A stretch of 64,000 nt of DNA from Lunularia cruciata (taxonomy: Eukaryota; Streptophyta; Marchantiopsida; Lunulariales; Lunulariaceae), in NCBI GenBank assembly GCA_948567375.1, contig OX419762.1:56128841-56192840 (forward strand), in the 5' to 3' direction. Positions 9,717 to 22,300 of this stretch are shown piece after piece. Under the pieces are notes generated by a model, which did no database searches, was not told the DNA's origin, and was given only the letters and a program-made list of their open reading frames with translations. Position 1 is the stretch's first letter; every line of letters starts with the position of its first letter. The position numbers and the translations under genes are program-made.

Positions 9717-12191
9717 TCAGATGTCAGCTTGTGTGTTGGATTTAGATTGGACTGAGAGCGCTCTTCTGCGAGGTACTTGGAACTCGAAGTCACTGTCATC
9801 ATCTGTAGAGGGCCACATCCCTGGAGGAGAGATGTCCCGAAGGAGAGATCTCCCATGACGCTGACCATGCCTTGATTCCTGTGCTGCAGATGAGTGCTTA
9901 TTGTCTGCTAGAAGCGCTCTCCTACGAGTTACTTCAAACTCATCATCATCCGAGGTGGGCCACATTCCTGGCGGAGAAATATCACGTAGGAGAGCTCTAC
10001 CATGTCTCTGCCAATCCCCATCAATTCCTGGCTGCGCTGGAGATGAGTTTCGGACATCAGTTGAAAATTCCTTTCTACGAGTTGATACAAAATCTTCACC
10101 GTCAGATGTGAGTGGCCACATTCCTGCAGGTGAGATGTCGCTCAGAAGAGATCTGCGATGCCTGTGACGTTCATTCTGCAATTCCAATTGCGCTGGAGAT
10201 GGCACTTTGTCTACTGCTAGCAGAGCCCTTCTACGAGTAATCTCAAACTCATCATCGTCAGCTGTAATTGGCCACATTCCTGGAGGTGAGATGTCTCTCA
10301 AAAGAGATCTGCTATGCCTGCGACGTTGATTCTGCGATTCCGGCTGTGCTGAAAGTGGAGCTTCAGCTGCTGCTAGAACCGCCCTTCTGCGGGTAACCTC
10401 AAACTCGTCGTCGTAAGACGTAATGGGCCACATTCCAGGCGGGGAAATATCGCGCAAGAGATGCCTGTGATGGTCCGCCTCCGTTCGTAGCTGCGCTAGA
10501 GACGACATTCCTCCGTATGAAAGAAGTGCTCGTTTACGAGTTACTTCAAACTCGTCATCATCAGATGTAATTGGCCACATGCCTGGAGGGGAGATATCGC
10601 GCAATAGAGCTCTGCCATGTTTGCGGGGTTGGTACTGGGAAGTCGGCTGAACTGGTGATGGAGCTTCCATCGCTGCTAGAAGTGCCCTTCTGCGTGTTAC
10701 CTCAAACTCGTCATCGTCAGATCCTACTGGCCACATTCCCGGGGGTGATACATCGCGCAAAAGAGATCTGCTATGCTTCCGACGTTGCCTATGCAGTTCA
10801 GACTGGCCTGGAGATGGAGCCTCGTGCACTGCTAGAAGTGCTCTTCTGCGAGTAAGCTCAAATTCATCATCGTCAGATGTAATTGGCCACATTCCTGGAG
10901 GTGAGATATCGCGCAGTAGAGACCTGCTATGCCTGCGCTGTGCGCTTAGCCACTCCGGCTGCGCTGGATGCGGAACTCTATCTGCTGCAAGCAGCGCTCT
11001 TCTACGCTTAAGTTCAAACTTTTCGTCATCGGATATGCTTGGCCACATTCCTGGAGGAGAAATGTCACGCAGAAGGGCCCTTCCGTGCTTGCGACCTCTG
11101 TTATCGGATGCTGGTTGCGATGAAGATGGAGTTTGATGGGCTGCTAGCAGCGCCAGTCTGCGAGTAACTTCAAACTCTTCATCATCAGATGTACTAGGCC
11201 ACATTCCTGGCGGTGAGATATCGCGAAGCAGAGCTCGAGACCGCCGGGGTATACTACTTGGAAGACCTTGAGATACGAATTTTGAAGGATGAAGTTCAAG
11301 ATCGTCAACCATGCGTGGTCGGAATCCCGAGGGAGTAGGCGTTGTTATCCTATAGATACTCTGGTCATGTGATCCGCTAAAGCGGCTTTCTTTTGCACGA
11401 GCTTTTGTCGTGGTGGGCCTCCCTTGATGAGATGTGAGGACCGGTTTCTCCACACGTGTGTGCTGCCCCTTCATGCCCAGAGAATGAGAGAACATATTTG
11501 AATTCCCATGGCCGGTGGATTTGTGTCGCCTCGAGGATATAGGTCCCACAGCTGGCTGCGCAATACTAGGAGCACTTCCCTGATTTGGTCGCGGCGACCG
11601 ACTATCAGAATCTGCAGAGGATTGCATTTTGTTCGAGTCAGGATTTCAGGTACGCGTTGTGTTGAGAACATATGTTACACTTCACAGTCGAAGCATCAGA
11701 GAGTGTAGTACGACAGCGGTTGCATTCATCAGAGCTATCAAGACTGGAATCTGCAAATGGAACAACAGACTTTGAAGATCACCTGTGTCTTTAGAGACGA
11801 GTCGAATCGATGGTACTGAATTGAGTAGTATAATCGGAAAATTGCTCGCATCGGTATGATCAACTGAATGCATTCACATGACAAACACCGATTGGTTATC
11901 ACAAAGACACAGATTTAATCTTGTGATTCATATCTGAGGGAGAAGGAAGTCGCTAGGCAATTACATTGAAAGTTTAAAAGCTGCAACAACTTGTCCGTCC
12001 AATCTGATAGATAAATACAGAAAATCTACGTTATGCAGCAACGTTGAAGAAGGAAAACTTTTCACACTAATACGGGATTCCTAACCTGATTTGAAATCAG
12101 ACGTTCCTTGAGTATTGCTACATATGCACAAAATGCAGAAGCAAATCAGAAGCCAGATGGCCATTGTTGTAATCGGGCGCTCGAACTCCAT
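9717..12191 (-). CDS. Secreted multi-repeat protein, candidate peptide precursor (gene 1)
   Basis: Modelled on the - strand as exon 1 (12191-12086) and exon 2 (11611-9717), giving 666 residues. Exon 1 encodes a strong signal peptide: MEFERPITT, the hydrophobic run MAIWLLICFCILCIC, then SNTQG. It ends at a good donor, TCAG|GTTAGG. Exon 2 starts after GCAG in the matching phase, so the joined codon is GAT. The first ATG downstream of a TATA-like box is at 12191; an internal ATG at 12164 would drop nine residues. Residues about 36-160 are a Ser/Pro/Arg-rich leader. Residues about 161-666 are ten tandem units, each with LLRDISPPGMWP, an acidic patch such as SDDDEFEVT, and a basic site such as RRRALL. 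There are no membrane segments after the signal peptide and almost no Cys after cleavage. I know no family like it. Release of repeated peptides by proteases is inferred from signal peptide plus regular basic sites. The long exon is well supported; exon 1 and the splice sites need transcript proof. Confidence 0.8.
9720..11237 (-). repeat. Ten tandem 52-codon units in gene 1
   Basis: The conserved MWP codons recur at 11204, 11048, 10892, 10736, 10580, 10433, 10277, 10121, 9965 and 9818. The spacing is 156 bp except for two steps of 147 bp. Within the core, DNA differences between units fall mainly at third codon positions of the - strand frame: GAT/GAC for Asp, ATT/ATC for Ile, TCA/TCT for Ser, CCG/CCT for Pro. 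The protein core DISPPGMWP is unchanged in eight units. Unit 4 has Val for Ile; unit 8 has SPAGMWP and SLLSD. The linkers are variable and rich in Pro, Gln, Ser and His. This pattern indicates selection on the peptide core rather than simple recent DNA amplification. Confidence 0.9.
11638..11750 (-). other. Possible alternative Cys-motif exon inside gene 1 intron
   Basis: Inside the 474-bp intron on the - strand, a pyrimidine-rich acceptor (TCTGTTGTTCCATTTGCAG, exon from 11750) is in phase with exon 1. It opens a 36-residue frame ending at the TGA at 11640-11638. The frame contains CNRCRTTL, then STVKCNIC, giving C-x2-C-R-x2-L and V-x-C-x2-C spacing like an LSD1-type zinc ribbon. Joined to exon 1 it would give a secreted protein of about 72 residues instead of the repeat protein. 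It could instead be chance, or an internal exon spliced on by a weak donor. The exon 2 acceptor shares the same GCAGATTC context. Confidence 0.35.
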
Positions 12192-12275
12192 GACTTCCTG
12201 GTATCCAAACAGTTGAAGCTTCGCACAAATACAGGACACTGGAGAATCCTTACGCAATCTCTGAGGACATGCCCC

Positions 12276-12287
12276 AAAATATAGACT
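12276..12287 (-). promoter_or_regulatory. TATA-like box of gene 1
   Basis: On the - strand the sequence reads AGTCTATATTTT, about 85-95 bases upstream of the ATG at 12191. A start site about 30 bases downstream would make that ATG the first in the transcript. A second TATA-like site lies near 12,303. The sequence alone does not show which is used. Confidence 0.4.
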
Positions 12288-12299
12288 GAAAGCACGTTC

Positions 12300-15200
12300 A
12301 ATATAGAGCAGACCCTGTTCGATTCAACCAAAGCGTGGGTAGCAACTGAGCTGATTCCAGTTGTATCGACTCACTATAGTGTCGGACTTGCTGCGAAAAT
12401 AGACTGGACAGAAACTGCGCTGCACGCAATGAATTTAAGAAAAGTGAATGCGGGTCACCGCAAAAATGATCAATTCGCTGATAGCATGTTACTATCTAAA
12501 GAGAACGCTAGAATATAGACCAGAGTAGACAGTTCCCTGTTCGAAACAGAAATCTGACAAGATAGATTGAAGTCTGAAGTTGAGCTGAACTTGAATCTGG
12601 AGAACACCTTCTCTTGTCTTGGTAAGCAACAGGCGATATACAGTGGATTTTTATCAAAGGGAATTTGCGTATTTGACATTCTCAAGCTATCTGATCACAT
12701 ATATAGAGATTGCCGATGATGATTCTAACTCTTCTACATAGACACATGTGACACCAAGCTCGTCTGGTGTGGCAAGGGAGACGTAGTCACCGGCCACTGG
12801 TAAAGAATTCCTGAAATTTTCCTTGTTATCAAAAGGGATTACCACCGACCAGGCTCAGATTACAATAATAAGCTTGTTTTGTGCGTAACAGGCACTGAAC
12901 AGGCCATTTAAGAGAAAAATGAAATTTAGACAAGGATGAAACTGCGGAGGTGGCCAGATGTGACCAAGTATACACTTTTTGATTGCCAGATTCGGATAAT
13001 TGAGAACAGTATATCACGTGCATGAGTTGTCATGGACGGGTTGCATGTCCCGTGGAAGGTAGAACCACAGCATGCGCACGTCCATGAAGCTGGAATCACT
13101 CATCCTGTATTTCGGCGTTGCAAAGTGAAGATTGTTACAATGCGACGAGTTCGTTTGTCGTTCAAATTTGGCTTCTATATTGCAGCACTGAATCTTTGAG
13201 AGGTTAACTTCTCCGATTTGACTTATTAATCTCATAGCTGTAATAAGTGGTCAGAAGTAGATGGGGCCTACATGTTGCTTTTATGAAATTGCTTCATACC
13301 TTTTCCAGGTTTGCAATATTGATCCTCAGATTTATCCTTCCTAGGTTAGTGAATGAGACCTCATCATGGGATTATAGCTACTGCAATCTAGGTATTGAAC
13401 GTCGGGCCTTGAGTGCTTAACTCACTGGTGAATCGTTTCCAACGAACACATACTGCAGTACTATGACAAATGCTCGGAATCTAATGATTTATTTTATGTT
13501 TCTTCCATAATTATTCCAAATCTTTTCATAAACAAGTCTCATAGTAAATTGTCTCTCTTATACTCCGATACTTGTTCACGTACGAGTTATCTTTCCAACA
13601 ATTAGCGACTGCAAATACCACTCACTGTTATAAACTTTAGGAGGATAATCTTCACCTTCAACTCTCAACACATACAAGAGACACGATTGAAAGGAAAGGC
13701 TCGAGAGACTTACCTCATGTTAGTACGCAGTTGTATACTTTTACTTAATAAGTAGGTTATAAAAGTCTTGTCGGCCCTTAGACATTTAGAAATTTTGGTT
13801 CTCTGCGTGATGTCTATTACTATGGGGAAGATCATGTGTACTGAAACGGAAGCCAAGGTAGAATGGACAACAGGTAAACATCTACGAAACCATCCAATCC
13901 AATAAATTGCAGATTAATACAACAACAAAAAATTATTTCGTTGAAGAGTAGATTTTAAATATTCAATTTTGAAATAATCTCATGCTCTACATGGTATGCC
14001 TCCATACCTCGTAACAAAAGCAACTTGCATTCATATTTAGTTCCATGATAATGTTGTGATATTCGAAATCGATTCATTTGAACTGCAGAGTGATTTAGAT
14101 TTATGCGTTGAGACATCCAAAAGCTACCAGAGTGGATCCAAATCCTTTAATTTATTGACTAAAATGGAATTCCGAAAAAGTCTTTCTCATAAAACTTATC
14201 ATTCCACGAAATTTAAATCTAAACTATATTCATATTTCTCTCTACCTTTTTCCTTCCTTATTTATTCTTGCTATTCCAAGTTATTAATTTCACCAATATT
14301 TTAATAAAATAAAATACTTATTATTTTAGAACATTATGTGAACAAATTCTTAAGATTCATAAAACACGCGAGCCCTTGCACTACAGGGGCTCCGCCGAGC
14401 TTCGGATGGATATAGAAGGAAAGTGGCACACCCTCGTGCCACCATAAGCTATGGGTATGAAGTATACTACATTTCAAATTGATTGAGTAACAGATTTGGA
14501 TTTCTTGGGAAGATATACCTTCGATATAATGGGGGGTCTTAGATTTAGCTTTCATGGATTCAGACAAAAGAGTACAGACTGTCTATATATATTTTATGGG
14601 TCGCGAGTTGGAAGTACATGGGGCTTCCCCGTATTAAATTCAGAAACCATAGAAAATTGTATGGATAATCTAAAACGTAACTCGTGAACGTTTACAGATA
14701 ACGGGATTACCCATAAAACCTTTATTGAAAATTTAATTTCACTTGAATTTTGTAAGATCTAAAGTTTTTTAAAAGACAATTCCAGTTTTTATCAGTTTTT
14801 CTCTGTGGGCACCAATTCCATTTTTTTATGTCACTAAATGCCCAGTAAGTATCCGCCGACTTTAAATCTGAAACCCCTAGTGTCACTGAAGAGTATATCA
14901 ATTTCATGACGACCAACGTGATGATCCTTCTGCTGGATTGCCTTCCTATCGGAATAGGATGTTCTAATTCGGTCCAACTCGAACCTTCATTCCCACCCGC
15001 CGGGTACATTCCAGGGGTCGGCAAAACCCGTGCAGGCTGTTAACCTCCGTCAATATAAGACAGCAAACGGGAATGACAGCTTTCGGCTGACCCAAGCCGT
15101 TGCGACCAACGCCCCATGCATGTGTGTTATGATATATTTTCATTTGACATCCTATGGAGTTACTGGAGACGGAACCTTACACTTATGAAATCCGACCAGG

Positions 15201-18200
15201 AGTCCCGAGATATGCGATGATTTGAGTCATGAGTCAGGTTTAATGGCCAACCGGGATTGATCGGGACGCCATGTTCGGGTGGGCACGTGAATTTAGTAAA
15301 GCAACGAATATTCTTGCGCGGAGTGGCAGAGAATGAAAAGTTCGACAAATTGCTAGTGTTAACGCACAAACTCCTATATAGAAAATCCAAGGTTGACCGC
15401 AAAGTATCAAGGGATCCAGGACCGAAGAAAGGGACGCAAAGGTAATCCCCACAAACCAACGCGAAAAGTTGTGAATTAAAGACTGATGCCGTAAGCATAG
15501 AGTGCCAATTTAATTAAAAAAAGGAGAAAGAGCCATGTGGTGGTGCGTGCCAGATTCTATTTGCGCTTGGTTTACACAATTTACCAGTTCAAGGACAAAG
15601 TCGGCTCTATTCAGATACTGACAAAATGATTGGATATTTAATCATCATGAATCGCGCGCCGAGTACTAGCTTGTAACTGGAGTCAAGCCAATATGATGAC
15701 TAAAGAAGCCAGTCACTATGACAAATCTTTTGATGGCAAATGTTTCAAAGCAGAAAATTGAACCTATGCTGTTCCATTCTTCGCAGTCAAAGTTGCTGAA
15801 AAGCTGGTCTTGGGTTTGAATCAAGATCAGCTTCTGAAGTGTTCTGTCTAGTGTACCTAGCAAGAGACAAAAAGGAGAGCAGAGAACGCGTCTACCGATT
15901 TCGTATCCTATAGGTTGTGGCTCTGTCAGTTAATATTCTCTGCTCGAGATGCCATAAGCTTTTAAACCCAATCATAGTGCAGTCATAGCACGTAGCACAG
16001 GGATATAAAGACATCGTACAAAGTCAACTCGGATGGGTTAGACTGCCCACCGAAACCTTCCATATGAAATTTGGAGTATAGTGAAGATATTAATGTTGGC
16101 ACACCGAACGCCGGTGAATTACCAAGATTTTAGGTACATATACCATTGAAGGCAGGATCCCAGGCTCAGTTAACTGGATGATTGAATTAGACTTCAGACT
16201 AAGGTAACTGTATCCACGCAGCAGTGTACGAATGGTTAGTACATTTGGCTTGTACAAACTCCTGTACAAACTCACCTACACTTGTTAATGATATCACCTT
16301 AGGGAACCTCAACATTTTTACGTTCTACTTATGGATTAACGAAGAACTGTTACACCAGTGTAGCAAGGAGTAGTTGCCGGATCACACTGAGGCCAAGATT
16401 AAGTGAATCTATTGCGAGATTTAACTCTTCTTAATCAGATACACAAGCTTCAAGGTAATTATTTATGATTGGATCTACATGCGATCATCGTCGACGTTGA
16501 AGATGCACAAGTAATAGTTGTCCTTGTTCTTTCTTCATCGTGTATTTATTTATGTATTTATATATCCAAGTGATGGGCTCAAGTCATGGTCAAACAACTC
16601 AATCATATGATGTTATTTACTGATACTGTTCCGACTACTTCGTAAATTATCATTCAAGCATATTTGAGACATGAATAACTCTGAAAGTGGATATAGTTGA
16701 CATTCGAGGGTTTGACTTGCATACAATAGTTTGAAGCTGCTGGATCATTCAGCATCAGTGCCGCTTCCCTTTTTCTGGGGCATCTATGTGATTGCGGTTT
16801 GACTTCCGCTTGCAAGACTTATATACTTAGCTAGGTTAAGCTAGGTTACTTAGTTAGGTTAAGAGGAGGAGATAGTAAAAAGTTTATAGAGTTCTTTGTT
16901 TCTGTAAACTTTTACGATCTCTCGCTGCATGCACATGCAGAGACCTGTTCAGGTATTATTTGTTGATCTCTGGATGATTTTGCTCTCTGCCCTTTATTTC
17001 GAAATGTATCGATGCCTTTATGGTGTGGTTTCTATTATATAATATAACGCGATACACATAGGATTACAAGAAGGATGGGAAGGCCCCATCAAGACCGAAC
17101 AAGGATAACAACTCAGAGGTTAAAAAACGGGTGGATGTGGATTAAACTCAACGCCTGCCCGTGTGCTTTGCGGTACATAGGAACCTGGAGAGTATGGGCT
17201 AAATTCTCCGATGTCATAGTAGCATTTAAGTCAACGCACTATCTGTGTTTCTATCAGCAATCAGGTGCAAGACTGCTGATTAGATCCGCAACTAAAAGAT
17301 TAAATAGATGTAACGTTGACCTACGGTTGATCCACGCTTCACACAACGGAGAAAAGAGGATGTGTGTAATCAGCACCCTAGGTGTGGCATTTCTTAGGTA
17401 TTGAGTTTGGACATAAACCAAAAGTTTTGCGAGTTTCATCGAGACAGTTGAAATGGAAAAATATGGACAAAGCAGTGGGTAACCGTCAGTCGAAATCTTG
17501 GATCTCGTATGTTTTATTCCCACGTGAGTATTTATGAATGCCGTATAAGTTGCCTTCTTCACTCTCTCACGATACTGGCTCCTTCTCTCTCTCCTTCCTT
17601 CTTCAATCCGAGGGCGACACACGTTAGGCAAGATCACACGCACTAAACGCATGCGTCAACTGAAAAGCTTGGACAAGTACGCCTGGGAGAAGATAGACCT
17701 TCACGCCTGACCTTCTTGGAGTATGTCCTTTCGTATCTACAGGAGTACTACAGTCGGACCTCTTTCTTCGAAATATCGGGGCACAAGAGACGTCGCTCTG
17801 CCCGGGATTGTGTCCATGCAAACATCAAGATATTGATAAATTAAGGGAAATGTGACATAAATATATAAATTTCTTAAAAGTATACAAGACTTTTTCTCCA
17901 CTTTCAAAGTTTAGCAATTTATCAATTCTTAGACTACAAACGAAGACTCTCAGAACTCTTTCTATCCACATGCGTATTTCCACGTCCCATGATAAATTCA
18001 TATATTAAGTCTGTTCCACTACGACTCTATATCTCTTATTTCATAAAAGAGGCTTTTTTAATGCAAATTTGTTTGGAGTAGAAAGCTAACCGAGATTAAC
18101 CTTAACACCCTTTAAATTTGACACGTGATCCCATTAAGTTAAGTTCCTGGACTTTACGGATCCAGTTTTCGAGACGAGTGGGCGACAGATAACGAGTTAA

Positions 18201-19369
18201 TCATCAGTAAATATCCTGTTATTACACTCATCAAAGATGATCCACATTATTATCGGCAGGCGGTTGACATCCACAGAAAACTCGGTTTGATTATGCCAAT
18301 TCACTCTACTTTGTAAACGAAAACCACAACAAATTCTAGAATAGTCCGAGCTTGATAATAAAGTACTCTCTCCGTACGGTACAGAGCAGTCATTGAGCAT
18401 ATCCAAATGTTAGATTTTAATTTGCTGCATAGTTAGCAACTGATCTATTGGCAAAGGACATAAGCTATCTTTAAATGAACGACGCTTTTGGTTTGAATGT
18501 GAGAACGTGAGTTTCCAGTTTTTTGAAATAAATGCGAACCTGAATTTTGTTAATGAATTTTAACCAAAATAATTTAATATTTTATTTATATCTATATGAA
18601 ATGAAAGATCTGCTTTTCTATTGGGATTCAACACCTATTCTCAAGGTGTAATATTCATTGAAACCTAATCTTCAACCATAATATAAATCTACGTGAAGCT
18701 GATTTACAACTCAGACAGATGTATTCATTGCATCTAAACTGTTTCGTAATAATTATTCCTCGAGGAAAAAAATTCATAAGCACCCCGCTAGATTTGATTG
18801 ATTTTCCTTACGATTATAAACAGCCTAGAGTGCCCTGCATATGCAAAGGTTTCACAATAACTATTAAATTCTACTCATTACTTGAATCAAAAAACAAAAT
18901 AAGTGAACCTATACTGATATTTTAGGACTAATCCTGAGGGTTGTCCATATCTACAATTCCAAACACTTTCTTGTATACTGTAAAACGATGCCACTTTCTC
19001 CATCGTATATGATGAGCTCCTCGGATTTTGGATAAGACAAAATTATATGCTAGACTGGACTGCGGCGGTGAATACACAAATGGTTAAGTAGCCAAATGAT
19101 AAACAAAACAGAGATTCAAATTCCTTTACTTAACGATTGTAGTACGTTGGACACCGACGGCACTCCATCGCTATAGACAATGATTTAGATGTTGAGGAGG
19201 CGTTACTGTAGCTTCAAGTTGTTCAAGTAGTGCACGACATGTACTGAAAGTCAGAACCTCAGAATTCCAAGCTACCGTTCTCAATATTAAGATAAGGTTG
19301 TGAGGCTCATCAAGCTCAGCTTCTAATATACAAAAATGCACCTCGAAGGGACACAAAATGGAGTACAGA
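12300..19369. other. Long intergenic island, no gene recognised
   Basis: About 7 kb without recognisable transposon proteins. Base composition is mixed and CpG is retained. Several short open frames exist (for example 17,075-17,404 on +) but none resembles a known family or has supporting signals I could see. A segment near 17,070-17,109 resembles 62,783-62,822 in the other island. Upstream regulatory DNA of gene 1 should lie in the first part. Confidence 0.4.
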
Positions 19370-22300
19370 GCCTATGGAGTGCAAGTTTGGTGCACTTGTA
19401 TATAAAATGGTACCTTGGAACATAGGGGAAAAGAGTACAAGGCACAAACAAGTGCAAAAAGAAAGAGAGACGCGCAAGGCCCAATAGTCCCACACTACTA
19501 AATATAGAGACAAATACCAGTAGGCTGAAAGGAACCATGGATAAAAAGTGCCCCAAGAACTAGCAGCAATGAAACCCAAGAGTGGGAGATCTACTCATGA
19601 ACCGGATGGTAGAGGTCCTCCAATGGTGTGTCCGATAAGTGGTGAGGGAGTACCCTAGCCACACTCAATGTCCCTACTATACCCCATGGTGATGAACACC
19701 CAACACCAATGCATGCTGCAAAGTGATTGATATGCATTGTTGGTAATAAGATGTGATCATTGTGTGAGATACAGCCAGTGCCCGTCTCCTCTGCAAATAA
19801 CCTTGTGCTGCATCCCTGAGGAGACCATCAAATGGTGATTTAGGTGCCCCAAAAACTCAATTGCTAGAGGGACAAAGGTATCCAATGAGAAGCTGTGATG
19901 TGTAGTGGTCCTCCTTGCCCCTAGAGGCAATGGTTGCTGTTGCTCCCGCCTGTACACCTGCTCTACAAATAACCTTGTGTTGCATCCCTGAGGAGACCAT
20001 CAAAATGGTGATGTAGGCGCCCAAAAATCTCAATCGCTAGAGGGACAAAGGTATTCAATGAGAAGCCATGATGTGTAGTGGTACTCCTTGCCCCTAGAGG
20101 CAATGGTTTCTGCTGCTCCCGCCTGTACACCGGCTTGTGTCAAACTCCACCCATAGAGGGTTCACCACTACCACATCTTATAAGGTACGGCGACCATCCA
20201 TAAAAATAACTATATCCGTTTGCACTCAATGGATAGGTGGTCCTGGTAGATCCAATCATTGCTCAATCTGAACTTGGCCAGGAGTAGCACATAAGATCTG
20301 AGTGACCGTATCTCAAAGTGCATCATGTACTCTATCGTTGTTGCTACCTATTGCACATCGTAGAAAGTGTATCCCTTGCATATCATAAGGGGAACCACAA
20401 GCATATTGGTCCGCCAACCTTATAAGAGCTAGATGGGAGACCCAACCTTAGTCCAAGTGTTGTTGAAAACTCCTCAGAAGTGCAATAGAAGTTGTCAATC
20501 AAGGGTGAAGCTTGAGCCAAGATCCAAAGCCTTTCTCCCACAAGAGAGGATCCTAGCTCTATTAGGTGAAGAAGTATTAGTGAGGATGCTAGTAAGTGTG
20601 CATATGCTTGCTAAGATCCGTATGGAGCTTCCTAGAGTCTAGGGAGACAAAGTCAATAAACTTGGGGATGAAGTGCATGCAAGGCCTAGCAATAAGTGAC
20701 AAGCCAATCAAAGATATATCTAGAAGGCATAAGTAATTGAATCCAACATTGTGATAAGTCCCAACAAAAAAGGATGTTTCATGTAAGAACTGGTATCCTA
20801 ATCGAGGAACCACTAGAGCCCATGCTCCAATATATGTTGTTGGTGTAGTGGCCTCTTGCCCTATGAGACCACATCCATCCATGACTATGAGGAAAGCCAT
20901 ATGTCGCACTCATCTAATAGATATGGGAGTGTGCATGATCCTAACAAAGTGGAGAACGGATGGCGGATAGTACTATCAAAAATCCACAAATTGGCAAGAG
21001 TACTTTTGTATGCAAGAAAGTCCATGTTAGATATGAGGCCTAGGAAATAACTGAGAATGGAATAGGCCACTTGGGTATTCCCCAACCGGGGAGGAGGTGA
21101 GCATGGGATGTGGCCTATACTAACATGTCTGATATGAACAAAAGTACAAAAATCATCTTGTTCCAATAGAGATCCCAAAACTCTCAAACCCCTGATAGGA
21201 ATCTAGAATCCTCATGAAAGTCAATAAGAGTGAGACCATGTGCGGGCTCTAGACCTTGCATTTATGATTCTGGACTTGTAAACCCAAGACCTCTAAGTTG
21301 AGTGTGAAAGTAGCACCAATCTAACTACATCCTTTAATGGATCCAAAATGTGAATGTCATCCAAGATAGATGGGAAAAGGCAAGATGGGAAAGTTATTGC
21401 AAATTTCATAAAGCCGAGTAATGTGCTATGGTAAATAGAGGCCCTCCAATGGATCCCCTTGTCATGTGCACTCAATTGATGTTAACTATGAGAACTCTCT
21501 TGTAGTGATATGGTGGCTATACAATAGACATGTCTCAATACCATAGAATATATGAACAAATGGGATCAAGGAAGAGATTTAATGTGTAGTTGAGCAAAGA
21601 AAGCCGAATAATACTAAACAAGAGATTGTATTGAAGGCATTGGAGACACCAACTTGGACCACCACTCAATCTGGATATATGTTCAAGGATGCCTGAACAC
21701 ACACAATAACCATCTTGTATCCCCTTGGAGTAGCCACAACAAACTTATGGTGAGACAAGAAGGAAGAAAAAAATTGTCACATCTGTAAGTAGATAGCAAG
21801 AGAGACGAAATGCAAAAAAAACATCCCCGATGGCTATGAGGTGCACACCTAAGGTCTCCTTTGCTAGAGCAAGGAGACGAGATGCACCAAGCAGATGAGC
21901 TACCCCAAGAGGCACATGAGAGGAGGCAATGCATTGGTAGAATGCAAAGAGAAGAGGAAAACCTGAATCTAGAGCATTCGGGGAGAGGCAATCCCCTAGG
22001 TGCTCAAAAAATAGCCCAGCTAGACCACCCATTGAGAAACATAGAGAGTGAAATAGGGCATGGGAAAAACAATACTCTATCATTTGTAACTCCTCATTTG
22101 GCTGATAATCATGAAGGAATTAAGGAAGGTCTTCAAAGGAGGGTAGATGGAGGGTCTAGAGGTCTAATAAAGCCTCAGAGGAGAAGAGCATTGGTCAGGA
22201 GTGTGAGAACACTTGGGCTATCTGCCCATGCTTCCCTACTTGACCTAACATCAAGGATGAATAGAGGCTATGGTGCTCTAGAGGTAAGATGTGGGGTTGT

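Noticed and set aside
9872-10855. Several + strand open frames opposite the gene 1 repeats
   Set aside because: They are antisense to the repeat exon. Third-position variation fits only the - strand frame.
14980-15030. A - strand frame reads LPTPGMYPAGGNE, resembling the SPPGMWP core
   Set aside because: Only four or five residues agree, there is one copy, no LL-R-D before it and a stop nine codons upstream. Most likely chance.
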